Assembly: GCA_964036195.1 (NCBI GenBank)
Contig: OZ038457.1
Coordinates: forward strand, 7,839,147 to 7,903,146
Source of the DNA: Sphaerolaimus hirsutus
Lineage: Eukaryota; Nematoda; Chromadorea; Monhysterida; Sphaerolaimidae
Length of the DNA: 64,000 nucleotides
Direction: 5' to 3'
The notes below the pieces were generated by a model. That model did no database searches. It worked only from the letters and a program-made list of their open reading frames with translations, and was not told the DNA's origin. Made by a program: the position numbers and the translations under genes. Below, one piece after another: positions 11,287 through 23,109 of this stretch (positions within the stretch are counted from its first letter, which is position 1; each line of letters opens with the position of its first letter).

Positions 11287-12277
11287 TAGCATTATGTGTA
11301 ACTGTATGCTATATACCTATTTGCACGGCACTAAAGTTTGTTGTTGTTTTTGGACGACTTGCACTCGAAATCGAGACTACAGATAAAAAGTTGTTTGCGT
11401 TTCGTCCCGGTACTGTGTTAACCTATGTACAAACAACCTGTATTTAATTATTGACACTGAATCAGCGCTGATAGGAAGACTACCAGAAATTTCCCATAAA
11501 TATTTAGTTGTGTGTATTTATTTAGCTAATTAAGTTACAGATAGATACCGTATTTACTCGAATAATTCCCCCACTTGAAAACTTACCCTCCGTGTTAGGC
11601 GAGTGAGGAAACTATAATCCCCCCTCGAATTATTCCCCCACTTCTGACGGTATGCATGACATCTGACAAATTTGTATGACATTTTGCGTGACTTTTGACC
11701 CTTACTTTACACTTTACAGGGTGCGGGACAGCCCTTGTATTGTGTTCTCGAATAGTTTTTTATACTTGGAAATTTTAGGTATTTTTTGCTATCGTCAATT
11801 GTATACTTGGCGGACTGCAAAGTAGGCGTCCAAAATTACTTATGTCTCAGTCGCGCAAGCAAGATGTTTATGCACATGCTTTACAAAAAAAAAAGAAAAG
11901 TAGAGTACAAGCAATCAATGTTTTTCCTGAAACATTTTTTTAAAAATTTTTTGGTAAACTTTTGATTTACTTAACTAAGATGTCATGCCGTGCTTCCTTC
12001 TTTAGCATTTTTCTTTGACTTTGGCTTTTACTTTGGAAATTTTTTTCAGTTGTAGCCCCATCCGTAAACTCCAACACACTCGAGCAGCATCTAAATTTGG
12101 CAAGGTGCAACAAAATGGGAAGCAACAAAACTGTGATGGACAAAAGCCTCCGATTTCCTATGGGTGAAAAGTGCCAACTATTCTGCACGGTAGTGTATAA
12201 CAGAATGCAGAAAACAGCGAGTATTTATAGTCATATTTAGGTCACTACTATTGATAAGAAAAAATACATTACACATT
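11287..12277. other. Intergenic between glucuronosyltransferase and Cys-loop receptor genes
   Basis: Contains a truncated R2 left end (TACCGTATTTACTCGAATAA near 11546), the right half of an R7 element (CACTTTACAGGGTGCGGGAC near 11710-11735) and a fragment of the TATACTTGGCGGACTGCAAA family near 11803. No gene is recognised. Confidence 0.55.
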
Positions 12278-15200
12278 TTACGGGCCTGTGGAAAAATAAA
12301 TGGAAATAATCACATTGGCAAGTTCAAATACAAGTAGCAGGACAATATCAATTCGATAGCAAATCACAGTCCACGAATCTGCTAGGTTGGGAGCATTGTT
12401 TGAGCGTGAAATGTCGCACAGTTTTTCAATTCGACTGTTCATTGTACTTATCTGCAATGATATGGAGTACTATTTGTATTGAAGTTTGTATTTCATTATG
12501 AATTCCATAAATCAAAATTAGGGGAGTCAACAGGGGTTTTGTAGATTTGGACCCCCGCGGGGGGGTCATACCGTATTACCTCGAATTATCCCCCCCTTGA
12601 ATTAACCCCCCCCCTCGAAATACCCCCCCCCTAAATTTCGGCTGAGGAAATAATAACCCCCCCCCCCTCGAAATACCCCCCCTAGAATTTAGTGTAACGT
12701 GAACGTACATGACAAATACCGCAGTTTGTGATCTGTACTATGCAGAACACACGTTAACACTGATGATTAAGTGACGTTAGGGAAGGGTTTTTGTGTATAT
12801 ACAATAATATATGCCTATAAACACATCTATAAACAAATCTATGTGATTGTTCGATTTTTCTGCGTCTGCGTATGGGGAATTTCCGAAAATTTCTGGCGAA
12901 ATAATAGACCCCCCCCTCGAATTATCCCCCCCCTCAAATTTTGCTGGCGAAATAATAAACCCCCTGGGGGTATTTCGAGGTAATACGGTATATTAGATAG
13001 TAAATCGCTCCTCCGGAGGGATAGATAGCTGAAAAGTTTTTTTTGTGGGTGGGGGGTTCGCGGGAGTTCAAAAAAATCATCCAAAAATGTTTGCAAAAGT
13101 CGGGTTTTGCAAAAATCGTTCCTACGATTTTCAAAAGTGCTGTGTGTGGTGCGCCATTCAATAAAAAAAAATCGCAAACCGATTCAAGCGCCTCCTTGCA
13201 CAAATCCTTCAATTTCTGTTCCTGAGTGTCGCTATTAATTGACATTTTATATGTGTGCAGCCGTATCGGTTTTGCCGCATTTTTATCTTCGTCCATTGTC
13301 GAGTGTTTTTCAAACATTTGCTCTTGCAATGCGCACACGTGCCCAAGTGATCTGGTGCCAGTCCCAGACCCTGTAAAATGCCCTGTAGAATGTCAAATTT
13401 CAAGTCAAAGTGTCAAAAGTCATGTAAAATGCCCGATAAAATGGCAAACTTACGTTAGCCATTTTACCGAGAATTTTACATGACTTTACACTTTGACTTG
13501 GCACTTTGCATGACATTTTACATTTTACAGGGCATTTAACAGGGTCTTCGAACTGCCCCCTGGGCACTTTCCATCCAAATTTTACAAGACTGTTTATTTC
13601 CACCAAAATTGTCGCTAGTACAATCGCTACGGCGCATAATACGATCTCCCAGATCATGTAGCGACCTGCATTGAATTTTTTTTCTTTTACCTCTGCATTG
13701 TCTTTTTGTCATTTAACTACATGTACTTGCGAGACAATTTTGTTCCAGTTAAGTAAATACAAATATTATACTTGATGTCTTAAATTCTAATTTTATCGGA
13801 CTGAGAACGAGATTTGGCACAGTGCGAACGCCCCATTCTGCACTGTTTTTAATTGCGCAAAATTGTCTCTCGAAAACTGCCACCGTGTTTAACAGTAAAA
13901 TCATTCCCACCCAGAAAAGCGATGCCATTGCTCGTTTTGGGCAATGTGTCGGTCACTCTGAGCAGGAGCACGCAGTGCGCCAACATGCCCGACAAGCCGA
14001 TGCCCACCTGCAAGTTTGGCGATGTTTGGCACACAATCGCGGGGGTATTGATGATGGATATTGTCGACTATTTTTGCGAAAATGTCTAACAATATCGGAA
14101 CTACCTACCTATTTGTCGTATTGGACATCGGATAAAAATGGAGCATTTTCCCATGTCGAGTTCCGATATCGCGAAGTTCCCACTGATAATGTTTCAATTA
14201 GTGATGTGAAGGGCGCGAAGCGAAGCGCCATGACGTTTTTTAAACGACAGCCAGGCGCCAATACAATGGCGCCAGAGCAAAATAGCGCCAAGCGCTAGCG
14301 TGCTTTTATATTTACCGCCAGGCGCCAGGTGCCTTTGTTCCTGGCGGCACCGTAAAATATCGCCAGGCGCCACTGCGGTTTTCATGGGCGTGGGCTCTTT
14401 TACATTACTAGTTCCAATCCGGCCCTAACACAAAATTGATCTGAAAGTCAAAATCACCCATCCATTTACCTTTTGAAACCGTACCAATTGATGAGTATAC
14501 GGAGTAAACATGCCCAACATTACCACTGCAGTGACAAGTGCAATGGGCAGAATGTGTATTACTAAGTATTGCTCTGATCTCCTCTCAAATGACAAGTGAT
14601 AGTTGGCAACGTGCCATTTGCCCACCCCATAATTCACCAATGAGATATCCACACTCTGGTTTGTGATTTTCCACACTGAAGAATTGATATTGAAAGAAAT
14701 ATGGTTATTGGATGCTGGGCTCGATCCGCAAATCAAAAAAGTGGTAAAATATAGTATGTATACTCGGCAGAAATCAAACTTACCATATTACTTCCAGATT
14801 AGGCACATGTGGCTGGGGTAGTTCTGCACCCTGCAAAGTGTCAAATGTCATGTCAACTTTTGTAAATACCGAACTTTTGACATCCTGCATGAAAATTGAC
14901 AAATATGTATGACATCTTACATGATATTTAACACTTTACTTTACACTTTACAGGGTGCGGCACTGCCGCCAGACCACCGTGCCGTGCTTCTCTAAGAAAC
15001 TTTCAATTTTTCTCCCCCACCTTGATTTCTATCCGCTTCACTACTCCTGCCAAAAGTGCCATAATTTTTGATAGTCAACTTTGGCGAGGGGTACATCCAG
15101 CTAACATAGCGCAGGGTGCAGGTTTGCTTGTCGAATGGATAATCTTCCATCTGCGGTGCGGACGTAAAAATTTTTTTGAAGGAGCTGAAATAAAAAGGAA

Positions 15201-17332
15201 GTCTTGTGATGTGAGAAGTTGCTCAAAATAGAGTATTTGAGGAGAAAAAAACTACTTCGTTCAACTTTAGACCTCTATGGGATGCGTCAGATTCAATAAT
15301 TTGAACAAAGGCGCCCGACACGCCAGTGGGCGTGTACAAGTGCAATTGTGCCCACTGAAACAGCTGTAAACACTAGTTTACTGCCAGTGAACTAAAAATT
15401 TAGAAAACTCATAAATAAACTTTTAATGACATTTGAGTCAACTGGAATTAGGTATTCGTCAAAAGTAAAAATAACTCATTCCAGAAAACTCAAACGCGTT
15501 TTAGGCTGATTTATGAGTTTAATGAAATTATAAGCAAACTGAAGTCCACCCGTAAAAAGGTCACACCTGCAGCAGGCATCTGGCCTTGATCTTGACCATG
15601 CTGGACATGCGCACCCAGCCGTCGGACGCCAATCTGACCACCTGGTGCGCGTCCGGCACCGAGTGCTCAATGTCTACCCTGCGCGGTGTGACTCAGTGCT
15701 CTACTGTAGTGCGCTGCGGGTGCTGTTTGCTTGCTTTGCGGTGCACTGTATTGATGGAATGTGCGCTACGGGCTGGGATGGGTGTGTTTGCGTAGAAACA
15801 GCTGATCGGAGTGCACACTGCACACTTTACGAAGAGGGTTACTGTATTTAGTTTGATGATTAAAGTCACATGAAAAATACCGCATCGAAGTCTATGATAG
15901 AGAGTGCAAATCCAATCATAGTTGCTGAAACGTATTTCGTTTAGTCGAAAAATACCTACACTCGATTACTGAGTAAATACGTTTACGTTTCCTCCGGAAA
16001 AAATTACTGTACTCATTTTTACGCGTACTTTTTGAAAGTAAACGAGTAAAGAAAACGTAAAACGAAAAATAAATGGGGTGCATAAAAAGCGGAAATAATC
16101 AAAGTAGTGATGCGTTTGGAAAACGACGACTCTCACTTCTATGTTTTCATGGGTACAACATTCAAAAATACTCGCTTTGACGTTTTCTCTGAGTAAAAGT
16201 ACATTTACGAATTTAGATACGTTTAGGTACTCACCTTTTTTACGCAGTGTAAAATAAACTCTTTCTGTACTCAAAGTGAGTAAAAATAAAATACTATATT
16301 TTTACGTTTACTTTAAAAAAGTACTTTTAACAATCCAATGTGATGATGAAAGATGAATTTTTTATTGATATAACATCATATGATAGATTTCGCTTTATAG
16401 TGGTTTATGTATAGGTTTATATAATACCTATAGGAACCAAAAAATCTAGGCAACCTAAAAAATAATCGGCTTCAAAAATATGAAGTTACATATTCTTCCG
16501 CCATTTTTCAAAGACCCCCCCCACCAATATGGGCCACTCAATGCTCACTCACTGTTCAAACATGGCGACATCGGGCTGCCACACTTCTTTCGCGTGCATG
16601 TACAGGTACTCGGTGCCATTGTAGTCGCTGGGATTCCACCGGAAGTGATCGTCTGTCCACCACTGTGTATTGGATATTCAGGGATTTTTTTGTTGGGGGG
16701 ACTGGACTTGTTCGGAATAATAATAATAATAACTACACCCCCCTCGAATAACTGCCCCTCAAAAAATTCCGACGAAAAAGTAACCACCCTGGGGACTTTT
16801 TCGGGATATACGGTAGGTTCTGGGGAAAATGTTCCTTTATTCAGATGGTCTGAAGTATTGAGGTGTGGAATACATTTGAAAAATTTCGAACAATTCTCAC
16901 TCAAGTGACAAGACAGGTTTTAAAAGTCAATAGCGTGTGTTATAACGTAAATAAATATTAGTGCGATTACGACCTTGTCGGACCTTGTCTTCTCACTTGG
17001 CAAGGTGGGGTTTGCAAAAAATGCTCACTAACTATGAGCCACCATTGCACAAATTCGATTGTTTCCTCTTTCTCATTCTGCAATGTTTTCATTTAATTTA
17101 ATACAATTTTCAATTTTCCAAACATTTTTATTAAATAATAATATAAAACGACCACATTTATAATCGCTTCCAAGTGGGGGTCCATTTCCACTTGTACGGG
17201 ATCTCCAGTAAATGATGGCAAAACATCCTTCGAATATCCATTCATGATGTCAATATACAGTTTCTTTTCAATCCACCCATTGTCTGGCTTTGATGCCAGT
17301 GCAAATTTGATAGTAACTGAGCATATCATCAC
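12278..17332 (-). CDS. Cys-loop ligand-gated ion channel subunit (nicotinic type, non-alpha)
   Basis: Exons in transcription order: 17332-17153, 17077-17033, 16662-16553, 15678-15567, 15150-15021, 14675-14470, 14007-13911, 13665-13560, 13351-13180 and 12451-12278. They sum to exactly 444 codons with TAA. Recognised parts are AIINVNEKEE, VQWWLIWWTDDHFRWNPSDY and QPDVAMFEQ, then a Cys-loop of two cysteines 13 residues apart around YPFDKQTC. TM1 is YLVIHILPIALVTAVVMLG, TM2 is VGIGLSGMLAHCVLLLRVTD with LPKTSNGIAFLG, and TM3 is RYMIWEIVLCAVAIVLATIL. An intracellular amphipathic helix and TM4 (SWTVICYRIDIVLLLVF) follow. Loop C has no vicinal cysteine pair, so this is not an alpha subunit. It would form a pentameric plasma-membrane channel. 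The predicted signal sequence is weak, so a further 5' exon is possible. The junction at 13560/13351 holds an inserted element. Confidence 0.9.
12569..12990. mobile_element. R1 element in the last intron of the Cys-loop receptor gene
   Basis: Starts TACCGTATTACCTCGAATTA and ends TATTTCGAGGTAATACGGTA. The interior matches other R1 copies (AACACTGATGATTAAGTGAC). Confidence 0.85.
13352..13559 (+). mobile_element. Introner-family (R7) element between TM3 and the intracellular loop exons
   Basis: Reads TGCCAGTCCCAGACCCTGTA ... GGGTCTTCGAACTGCCCC on the plus strand, with a CTGG duplicate at each side. It is antisense to the gene. Removing the element and one duplicate gives GGA TGG AAA GTG CCC AGA TCA CTT GGG, continuous with the downstream frame, so it interrupted a once-continuous exon. 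Confidence 0.8.
14205..14390. repeat. GCGCCA-rich palindromic element
   Basis: Repeated GGCGCCA/TGGCGC motifs (GCCAGGCGCCAATACAATGG, TACCGCCAGGCGCCAGG) start after TAGTGATGTGAAGGGCGCGA. It belongs to the family seen at 37165, 46630, 47480, 48300 and 48615. It lies in the receptor intron between TM1 and TM2. Confidence 0.65.
14828..14976. mobile_element. R7-type element in a receptor intron
   Basis: Left TAGTTCTGCACCCTGCAAAG and right ACACTTTACAGGGTGCGGCA are inverted, and the interior is made of CAAATGTCATG-like palindromes. It lies within, but does not fill, the intron between the 15021-15150 and 14470-14675 exons. Confidence 0.6.
15326..15545. repeat. AGTTTACTGCCAGT interspersed repeat
   Basis: Contains ACTAGTTTACTGCCAGTGAA, TGACATTTGAGTCAACTGGA and TTGATTTATGAGTTT-like stretches shared with 25330-25560, 30618-30760 and 48497-48605. 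Ends are not clear. Confidence 0.5.
15975..16335 (-). mobile_element. AACGTAAAAA-rich element (family R10)
   Basis: Rich in ACGTAAA/TTTACGT with GAGTAAA blocks, ending AAGTACTTTTAACAATC. It matches the reverse of the copies at 19144-19655 and 53096-53583 (TTGTTAAAAGTGCTGAACTT). It lies in a receptor intron. Confidence 0.6.
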
Positions 17333-18223
17333 CTGTTTTAGTGGTAAGATTTTTTGAAGTTGTTGTGTTCAATTTGTGTAAATCAAAATATGCTTTGAGC
17401 CATAAATTTCAGTGATGGAATTAGCACCGGAAAAACAGCACCCATAAATATCTGTACTACAAAGAGCAGGGACCTCAGAAACTCACATAAAAGCACACTT
17501 TAATTAGCTGTGACCATTACCTTTAAATAACTAGCGGGTATCTCTCCAGATATTCAGTCCGGCTCCACAGTATTCTGCACTTTCACACACAAAGGTTTAC
17601 TTAAGGTCTGATTATAGCTCGACAAAAAATTAAAGCGTAAAGTTCCATGCATGCAATGACGTAGCGTATAATGGATTTTTCTTCAGCTGGCGTAAAATTG
17701 TAACGTAAAGTCGTAATTTTTAAATTTGCAAAATCAAATAGCACTGACTGTTGACTAACCAATAGTTTCATGAACTCGACCTCACCTTCCATCACGTTTT
17801 TCTTCATCACATTTATTGTTTGATAGTGCTATCTGATATTTTATCTACTCCGCAGCGGTAGAAGAAATTTCCACTGCCAATATATTGATCCACTTATCTT
17901 TTTCTTAGTAGTGGTTTAAGTAATGTCGCGGTAAAAAATTCGATAGATGTCGATATTTTCTGAAATTTTAATGTTCATTTACGCAAAAACGCGAGCTTGT
18001 GAACGATGAACAAACAGATCGCACAACTGCCGGGTTCTGGCTACACAATCTCAAACAAGTATTTATCATTTTTCTGCAGGCTTTTCAATACTTAGCTACG
18101 TATATGTACGTATTTAAGTCAACGTGCAGCTTTTCAGTTAAGACTTTTTGTTTCCATATTGAATGAAGTATAATATCTATGGTATTTCTTGGACAGTTGT
18201 GCTGTCTGAAGAAGTTCATTTAG

Positions 18224-18418
18224 GTATACTCGGCGGACCGCAAAGTATGCGCAGAATCCTACCATAATTTCATGAATAAAATCTTGTGATAAATTTCGTA
18301 ATAAATTTTATCACAGTAAAAACGATATATTTTGATGAAAAGTCTTCAAAATTTTGCTTCTTTATTCAGATGGGTTATGGTAGGTTTCCATACTAAGTGT
18401 GATGTCCGCCGAGTATAT
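18224..18418. mobile_element. TATACTCGGCGGACCGCA element
   Basis: Starts GTATACTCGGCGGACCGCAA and ends TGATGTCCGCCGAGTATAT. The interior GAATCCTACCATAATTTCAT is shared with the 42395-42595 relative. Confidence 0.75.
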
Positions 18419-18552
18419 ATGAATTTTTTTCATTAAATTTCGAACTAGTTGCGCAGAAGTGCGAAATGTTGCGCGTAAATATTCCACATAACACGCACAT
18501 TTTATTTGTACATATACATCAACATATTTATTTAGAAGCCGCCACACATAAT

Positions 18553-18972
18553 TACCGTATTACCTCGAAATACCCCCATGGGGGTTTATTATTTCGCCAG
18601 CAAAATTTGAGGGGGGGGTTAATTCGAGGGGGGGGTTATTCGAGGGGGGTTTTATTATTTCGCCAGAAATTTTTATGAAATTCATAGTAAAGAATACACC
18701 TTTTCATACACAAAAACTGTAATAAACGTGAGAATATAGGTTATATTGGGGCTATAGATGTACATCTGTACACGAATGAGCGTATAAGTGTAGCTGCGAT
18801 GCAAATAAGTAATAAAAAATACATCATGTACATTGCATACATGATGTACATCATTCCGGAGGGGGGGGGTATTTCGAGGGTGGGTTATTTTTTTCCCAGC
18901 CCATTTTGAGGGGGGCTTAATTCGAGGGGGGTTATTCAAGGGGGGGGGGGAATAATTCGAGGTAATACGGTA
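18553..18972. mobile_element. R1 element
   Basis: Starts TACCGTATTACCTCGAAATA and ends AATTCGAGGTAATACGGTA. The interior includes CATCATGTACATTGCATACA, shared with the 29108 copy, so these two form a subfamily. Confidence 0.85.
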
Positions 18973-19143
18973 TTTATTCAACGAAAAACGTCCGTTGAAA
19001 TGAAAACATTATCTTTGCTTGGTATACGGCGGAAGGTTTTCATATAACACGAAACAATGCCGTATCACACTTCACAGAAATTACATGTAATTATTCCGGT
19101 ATTTTACCCATGGTATTCCGCTGTCCGATGTGGTGCCACCAGA

Positions 19144-19655
19144 ATTGTTAAAAGTGCTGAACTTTTTTAAAAGTAAAAGTATTTTTATTTTACTCACACC
19201 TGAGTACAGAAAACGTAAAGTATTTTATTTATACTTTTACACTGCGTAAAAAGTGAGTAAAATACCTTTTCCAGATAAAACGTAGAAATGAGTACTTTTC
19301 CAGGGAAAACGTAAAAATAGGGATTATTTTGTCACAGAAAACGTAGTAGTGAGTATTTTTCTCACAAAAATAACGTAAAAATTGGTGTGTTTTTCAATTT
19401 TTACTCTGAAATACATCAAAGAGTTGTTTTCCTCTTCTGATAAGTATTTCTTCGGAAAATGTCCTATGTTTGCCACTTTCTGTCTGGCAAAAAGACAAGC
19501 CTCCCCGTAAAATACGTTTTCTGTACTCGCGTACTTTCAAAAACTACGCGAGTATGTGCGTACCGGTATTTTCTCGGGAGGAAACGTAATTGTATTAACG
19601 CAGTACGGAGTATACGTATTTATAGAGTAAACGTGAATACGTTTTAACAATTATG
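19144..19655 (+). mobile_element. R10 element (TTGTTAAAAGTGCTGAAC ends)
   Basis: Begins TTGTTAAAAGTGCTGAACTT and ends ATACGTTTTAACAATTA, with many AACGTAAAA and GAGTACTTTT units between. The same ends are seen at 53096-53583. Confidence 0.65.
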
Positions 19656-20424
19656 GCCACTAGTGGTGGAAAACGCGCGCAAAACGATGGGATGATGCAA
19701 CAGCACCGGCGCCAATCCATGGAAAGGCACCAGGGTTGTACCTTGCGGCTGCGGCACCGGTGAAAAAGGGCACCGAACCACTGATCTACATCGGTGCTAT
19801 TCTATTAAAATGAAATTGGACGTGAGCCAAGAGGGGCACCCGCTGAAGACGCTGTGCAAGGGCAACGCGCAAACATCGGGTCCGGTACTTGCCGTCACTG
19901 GTGCTAACATGGCATGGCTTGTTAGGTATTTTTAGCAATCTCTAGCACTATGAGCTAGTTTTGTGCCCGTGGTAACGATTGCAAAACTGGTTAAAAAATT
20001 TCATACCCAGACTCAATAAAATACCCTGAAAAATAATATTTGCACATGCAATTATGCAAATAATAAAATAATTATCGATCAAATAACACAAAAAATACTT
20101 GATTTGATGCTCCCAGGACAAAAATACCCAATTTAGTCAAAAATACTCAAAATACATTTAAAAAATAATTTTACGCGATTTTACTGAAGTACTGGGTAAA
20201 AATGAAGTATTTTACCCAAGTATTTTTTGAGCATGGGTAAAAATGGAAGTATTTACCGGTACGGGTAATTTTAACAAAGTCCGGTACTTCTAACGCTTAA
20301 ACTTTAATCGCGCTGCAACGGCTTTGCGTAGATGCTTGAAAGCCTTGGCTCGCTTTTTCATTCCTTTAGCTGTCATTTCTGGTTAACATGTTGTTTTTAA
20401 GGTTGGTGCCGCATGGAAACAAAA

Positions 20425-20789
20425 TACCGTATTTGCTCGAATAATTCACCCACGGAAGTTTTATTATGTCAGACTTTTTTTGAGGGGAACTATTCGAGGG
20501 AGGATTATTCAAGGAAATGAACTATAATTTCGCCAAAATTTTCAAGAATGTTTCTATCAAGTCATTTCACGAAATATGGTTTATTCACAGAATAACATAT
20601 TTACCATTTTCGTTAAAATTGGACAAAATGACGTGATCATGTGGCTTAAGGGGGAATTATTCGAGGGGGGAATTATGTTTCCTTCACTCCCTAACAGGGG
20701 GGAATTATTCGAGGGGGGAATTATGTTTCCCTCACTCCCTAACAGGAGGGAATTATTCAAAGGGGGGAATTATTCAAGCAAATACGGTA
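20425..20789. mobile_element. R2 inverted-repeat element
   Basis: Starts TACCGTATTTGCTCGAATAA and ends ATTCAAGCAAATACGGTA. The right arm has a tandem duplication of GGGGGGAATTATGTTTCC at 20671-20740. Confidence 0.8.
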
Positions 20790-21097
20790 ACTACTTATGA
20801 CTGCAAATCATTTTCATGCGACTGCACAATTTGGTCGTATAAAATTCCGATTTTCTAAATTACGATTCAAAAATGCAAGCCATATAGGACATATAAATAG
20901 ATATGACATTCATTTTCAGGAAGTTTTTCTTGTCCAAAGTAACAACTGTTGCGTTCATGTCTATAGACACTAAGAACTTAGACAAATTTCTACACAATCA
21001 TCCATAGAAATAGAAGAGGCACATTGATCACCACATCACAGTCTATTCAGATTAATATCACAACCAAAACAACCATCGAAAATTTTCCCAGCCCTTC

Positions 21098-23109
21098 TCA
21101 CGCCCACATCCATTCCATTGGCGACATGCCGCCGAAAATGATCGAATTGTCGCACGACCGTTTGCACAGGACGCGCGCCTTCCGCTTGCAACCGCACGGC
21201 TGCAGCGCCACGTGCGTCGCGTCCAGCGTGGCGCACTCCGAGCCCAAGTTGCTCTCGTGCCTGTTGGCCGAGTGCCAATTACGGTGTGGAGTTGGCTTTT
21301 TGAGGATTTTGAATTGTTGATGGTGGATTGAAAATGTGTCCAGATGTGAGGAATGATGAGGGCACACCCAGAGAATGTAAAATAGTCATGTAACTTCTCA
21401 TGGCATGTAAAATGTAACTTCTCGAGTGAGGTGTACAATTAATGTAAAATGTCATGAGAAATGTCAAACGACAAGTGGAAATTTAAAAAAAAATATTTAC
21501 ATGAATTTTTACACGTCATACGGATCTTTAAATCTCTACATCGCAAGTCAGGGCAAATGAGTCGAAACCTGTGCACCACCTAAAATCAACCAAAACGCAC
21601 TTGTGGTGTCCCTTGCCCTTGCCTTGGTGGTTATCGTGGCCCTTCCCATTGCTGTGACCATGTCCATGACCATGGCCTTTGCCGCCGGGCGGGACAATGT
21701 GCTCCATGGGTTTCTTGCCTTTCGGTGCCTTCGTTTTCGCCACGACTGGTTTGACTGAGGTGGACTTCTTCTTGGCGGCGCGTTTGGACCGCTTGTGCGC
21801 CGACTCGGCCGTGTCGTTGCTCTGCGACGGGTTTTTTTGGATGCGTGCCAATTTTTTGTGGGTGCAGTCTGCTGACGGTAGGCTTTGCGCTATAGCCGTA
21901 TGGACCAAGAGTGAATTCGCTCGTATTTTCGCCTCCTAATCCGAATAAATTAGTATACATGCAAGTAATTACAGACTATGGGTATTTTCGTCAATGACGT
22001 TGTGTATAAGAAATTTACACATAAATACCCTCCCGTTTATGCAAAATCACACAAAAATTTATTCTATAGTTATCAAAAACCCACAATTCTGTCAATACAC
22101 TTAAACAATACCGCATCACAAAACTCTTCACCTGTTTGCCCCCCAGTGGGCCGTGTTCTCCCAAACCGCTCTTAAAAAGCAAGGTGTACACGTCGCTCGT
22201 TGCCGCTTGGCTTTCGCAGGTCAGCTGAAAGTCCACGTGGCTGCCGTCCGGGTTGTCGCCCTGTTTGATGCCGGTCCAGAATTCCGACCGTTCGGATTTC
22301 GCCTTGCAGTAGTCGGTTACTATGACTTGCCGCCGCAGCCAGTCTGAGTGGTGAAAGTGGCAGATAGTTGTTTGCTAAATGTGGAATGAAAAGGGGCAGG
22401 GGCTAATCCCAGACCCTGTAAAGTGTAAAGTCAAACGTCAAATGTCATGAAATGTAATGCAAAGTTTCGATTGTCATCACAAATGTAAAGTGAAGAGTCA
22501 CAGTTCATGCAAAGTGTCATGCAAAGTTCAGTAATAATTTTTATTTTGTTTCGATTGACATTTTACATGACATTTGACACGTTACAGGGTCTGGGACTGC
22601 CCCAGGTGTTACAGTTGTGCACCAATGCGCGATCTGTAGCAAGCACCATGTACACCAAGACATATTTTCTGTTATCTGCTGTGGAAGAAGCACGATCTGT
22701 TTTAAAGCTGTTTTTGGCCATTACACTAGCACTCACTACACTATAACACTACACAGTGCTTTTGTGAGGTGGCGCCTTCAAAAATTCAATGGACAGAGCA
22801 GAGCAGTTGTGCAGCACTGCAATTTATTTTTGTGAAGCATCAAAAACATTTTGTGTGAAGACACTTCACAGCACTTCACAACATTTCACATTCAATTCTA
22901 CACCCAAAAAAATACACTCATAAATAGGCATTCAAAAAAATCCAAGAAAAACGACTCAAACCCACGTGAAATCCTATAGAACTCGACGCCATTGAAAACA
23001 GCGACTGGCGTGCCACCCATGCAGGTGCAAATAGCTGCCGCCTGATCATAATCTACGTAATCCATTGTAGCGGTGTAGCAGTAGCCAGGGTAGACTGTGT
23101 CGTCCCATT
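21098..23109 (-). other. C-type lectin domain exons of the mosaic gene
   Basis: Four exons (23109-22966, 22343-22132, 21935-21580, 21260-21098). The domain opens YKWDDTVYPGYCYTATM and AAICTCMGGTPVAVFNGVEF, continues SEFWTGIKQGDNPDGSH, and closes CATLDATHVALQPCGCKRKA before the stop. Between the last two blocks the 21935-21580 exon carries roughly 75 residues of low-complexity K/S/H/G-rich sequence (KRSKRAAKKK, GHGHGHGHSNGKGH). The EPN/QPD and WND calcium-binding motifs are not evident, so calcium-dependent sugar binding is doubtful. Confidence 0.8.

Larger units (their letters stand above)
17333..21097. other. Intergenic repeat-filled region between receptor and mosaic lectin genes
   Basis: Apart from the elements listed separately (18224, 18553, 19144, 20425) it holds a degenerate GTAAAGTTCCATGCATGCAA segment near 17640, related to the 10602 composite. 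It also has a low-complexity AAAATACT stretch at 20000-20300. No supported exon was found. It should contain the receptor promoter. Confidence 0.55.

Noticed and set aside
13822-13900. A hydrophobic frame (GMILLLNTVAVFERQ) after TM2 looked like TM3 with a one-base frameshift.
   Set aside because: The donor CTGG|GTGGGA joins in phase to GGT CGC TAC ATG at 13665, giving GRYMIWEIVL, a much better TM3. The frame lies in the intron.
14770-14815. Short open piece (PHVPNLEVIW) with cag and gtaagt borders.
   Set aside because: Phase does not fit its neighbours; the exon ending at 15021 joins directly to 14675.
15300-15385. A possible exon (WAQLHLYTPTGVSGAF) in the receptor intron.
   Set aside because: It falls between the loop E and Cys-loop exons, which already join exactly in phase 0, and its own end phase does not fit.
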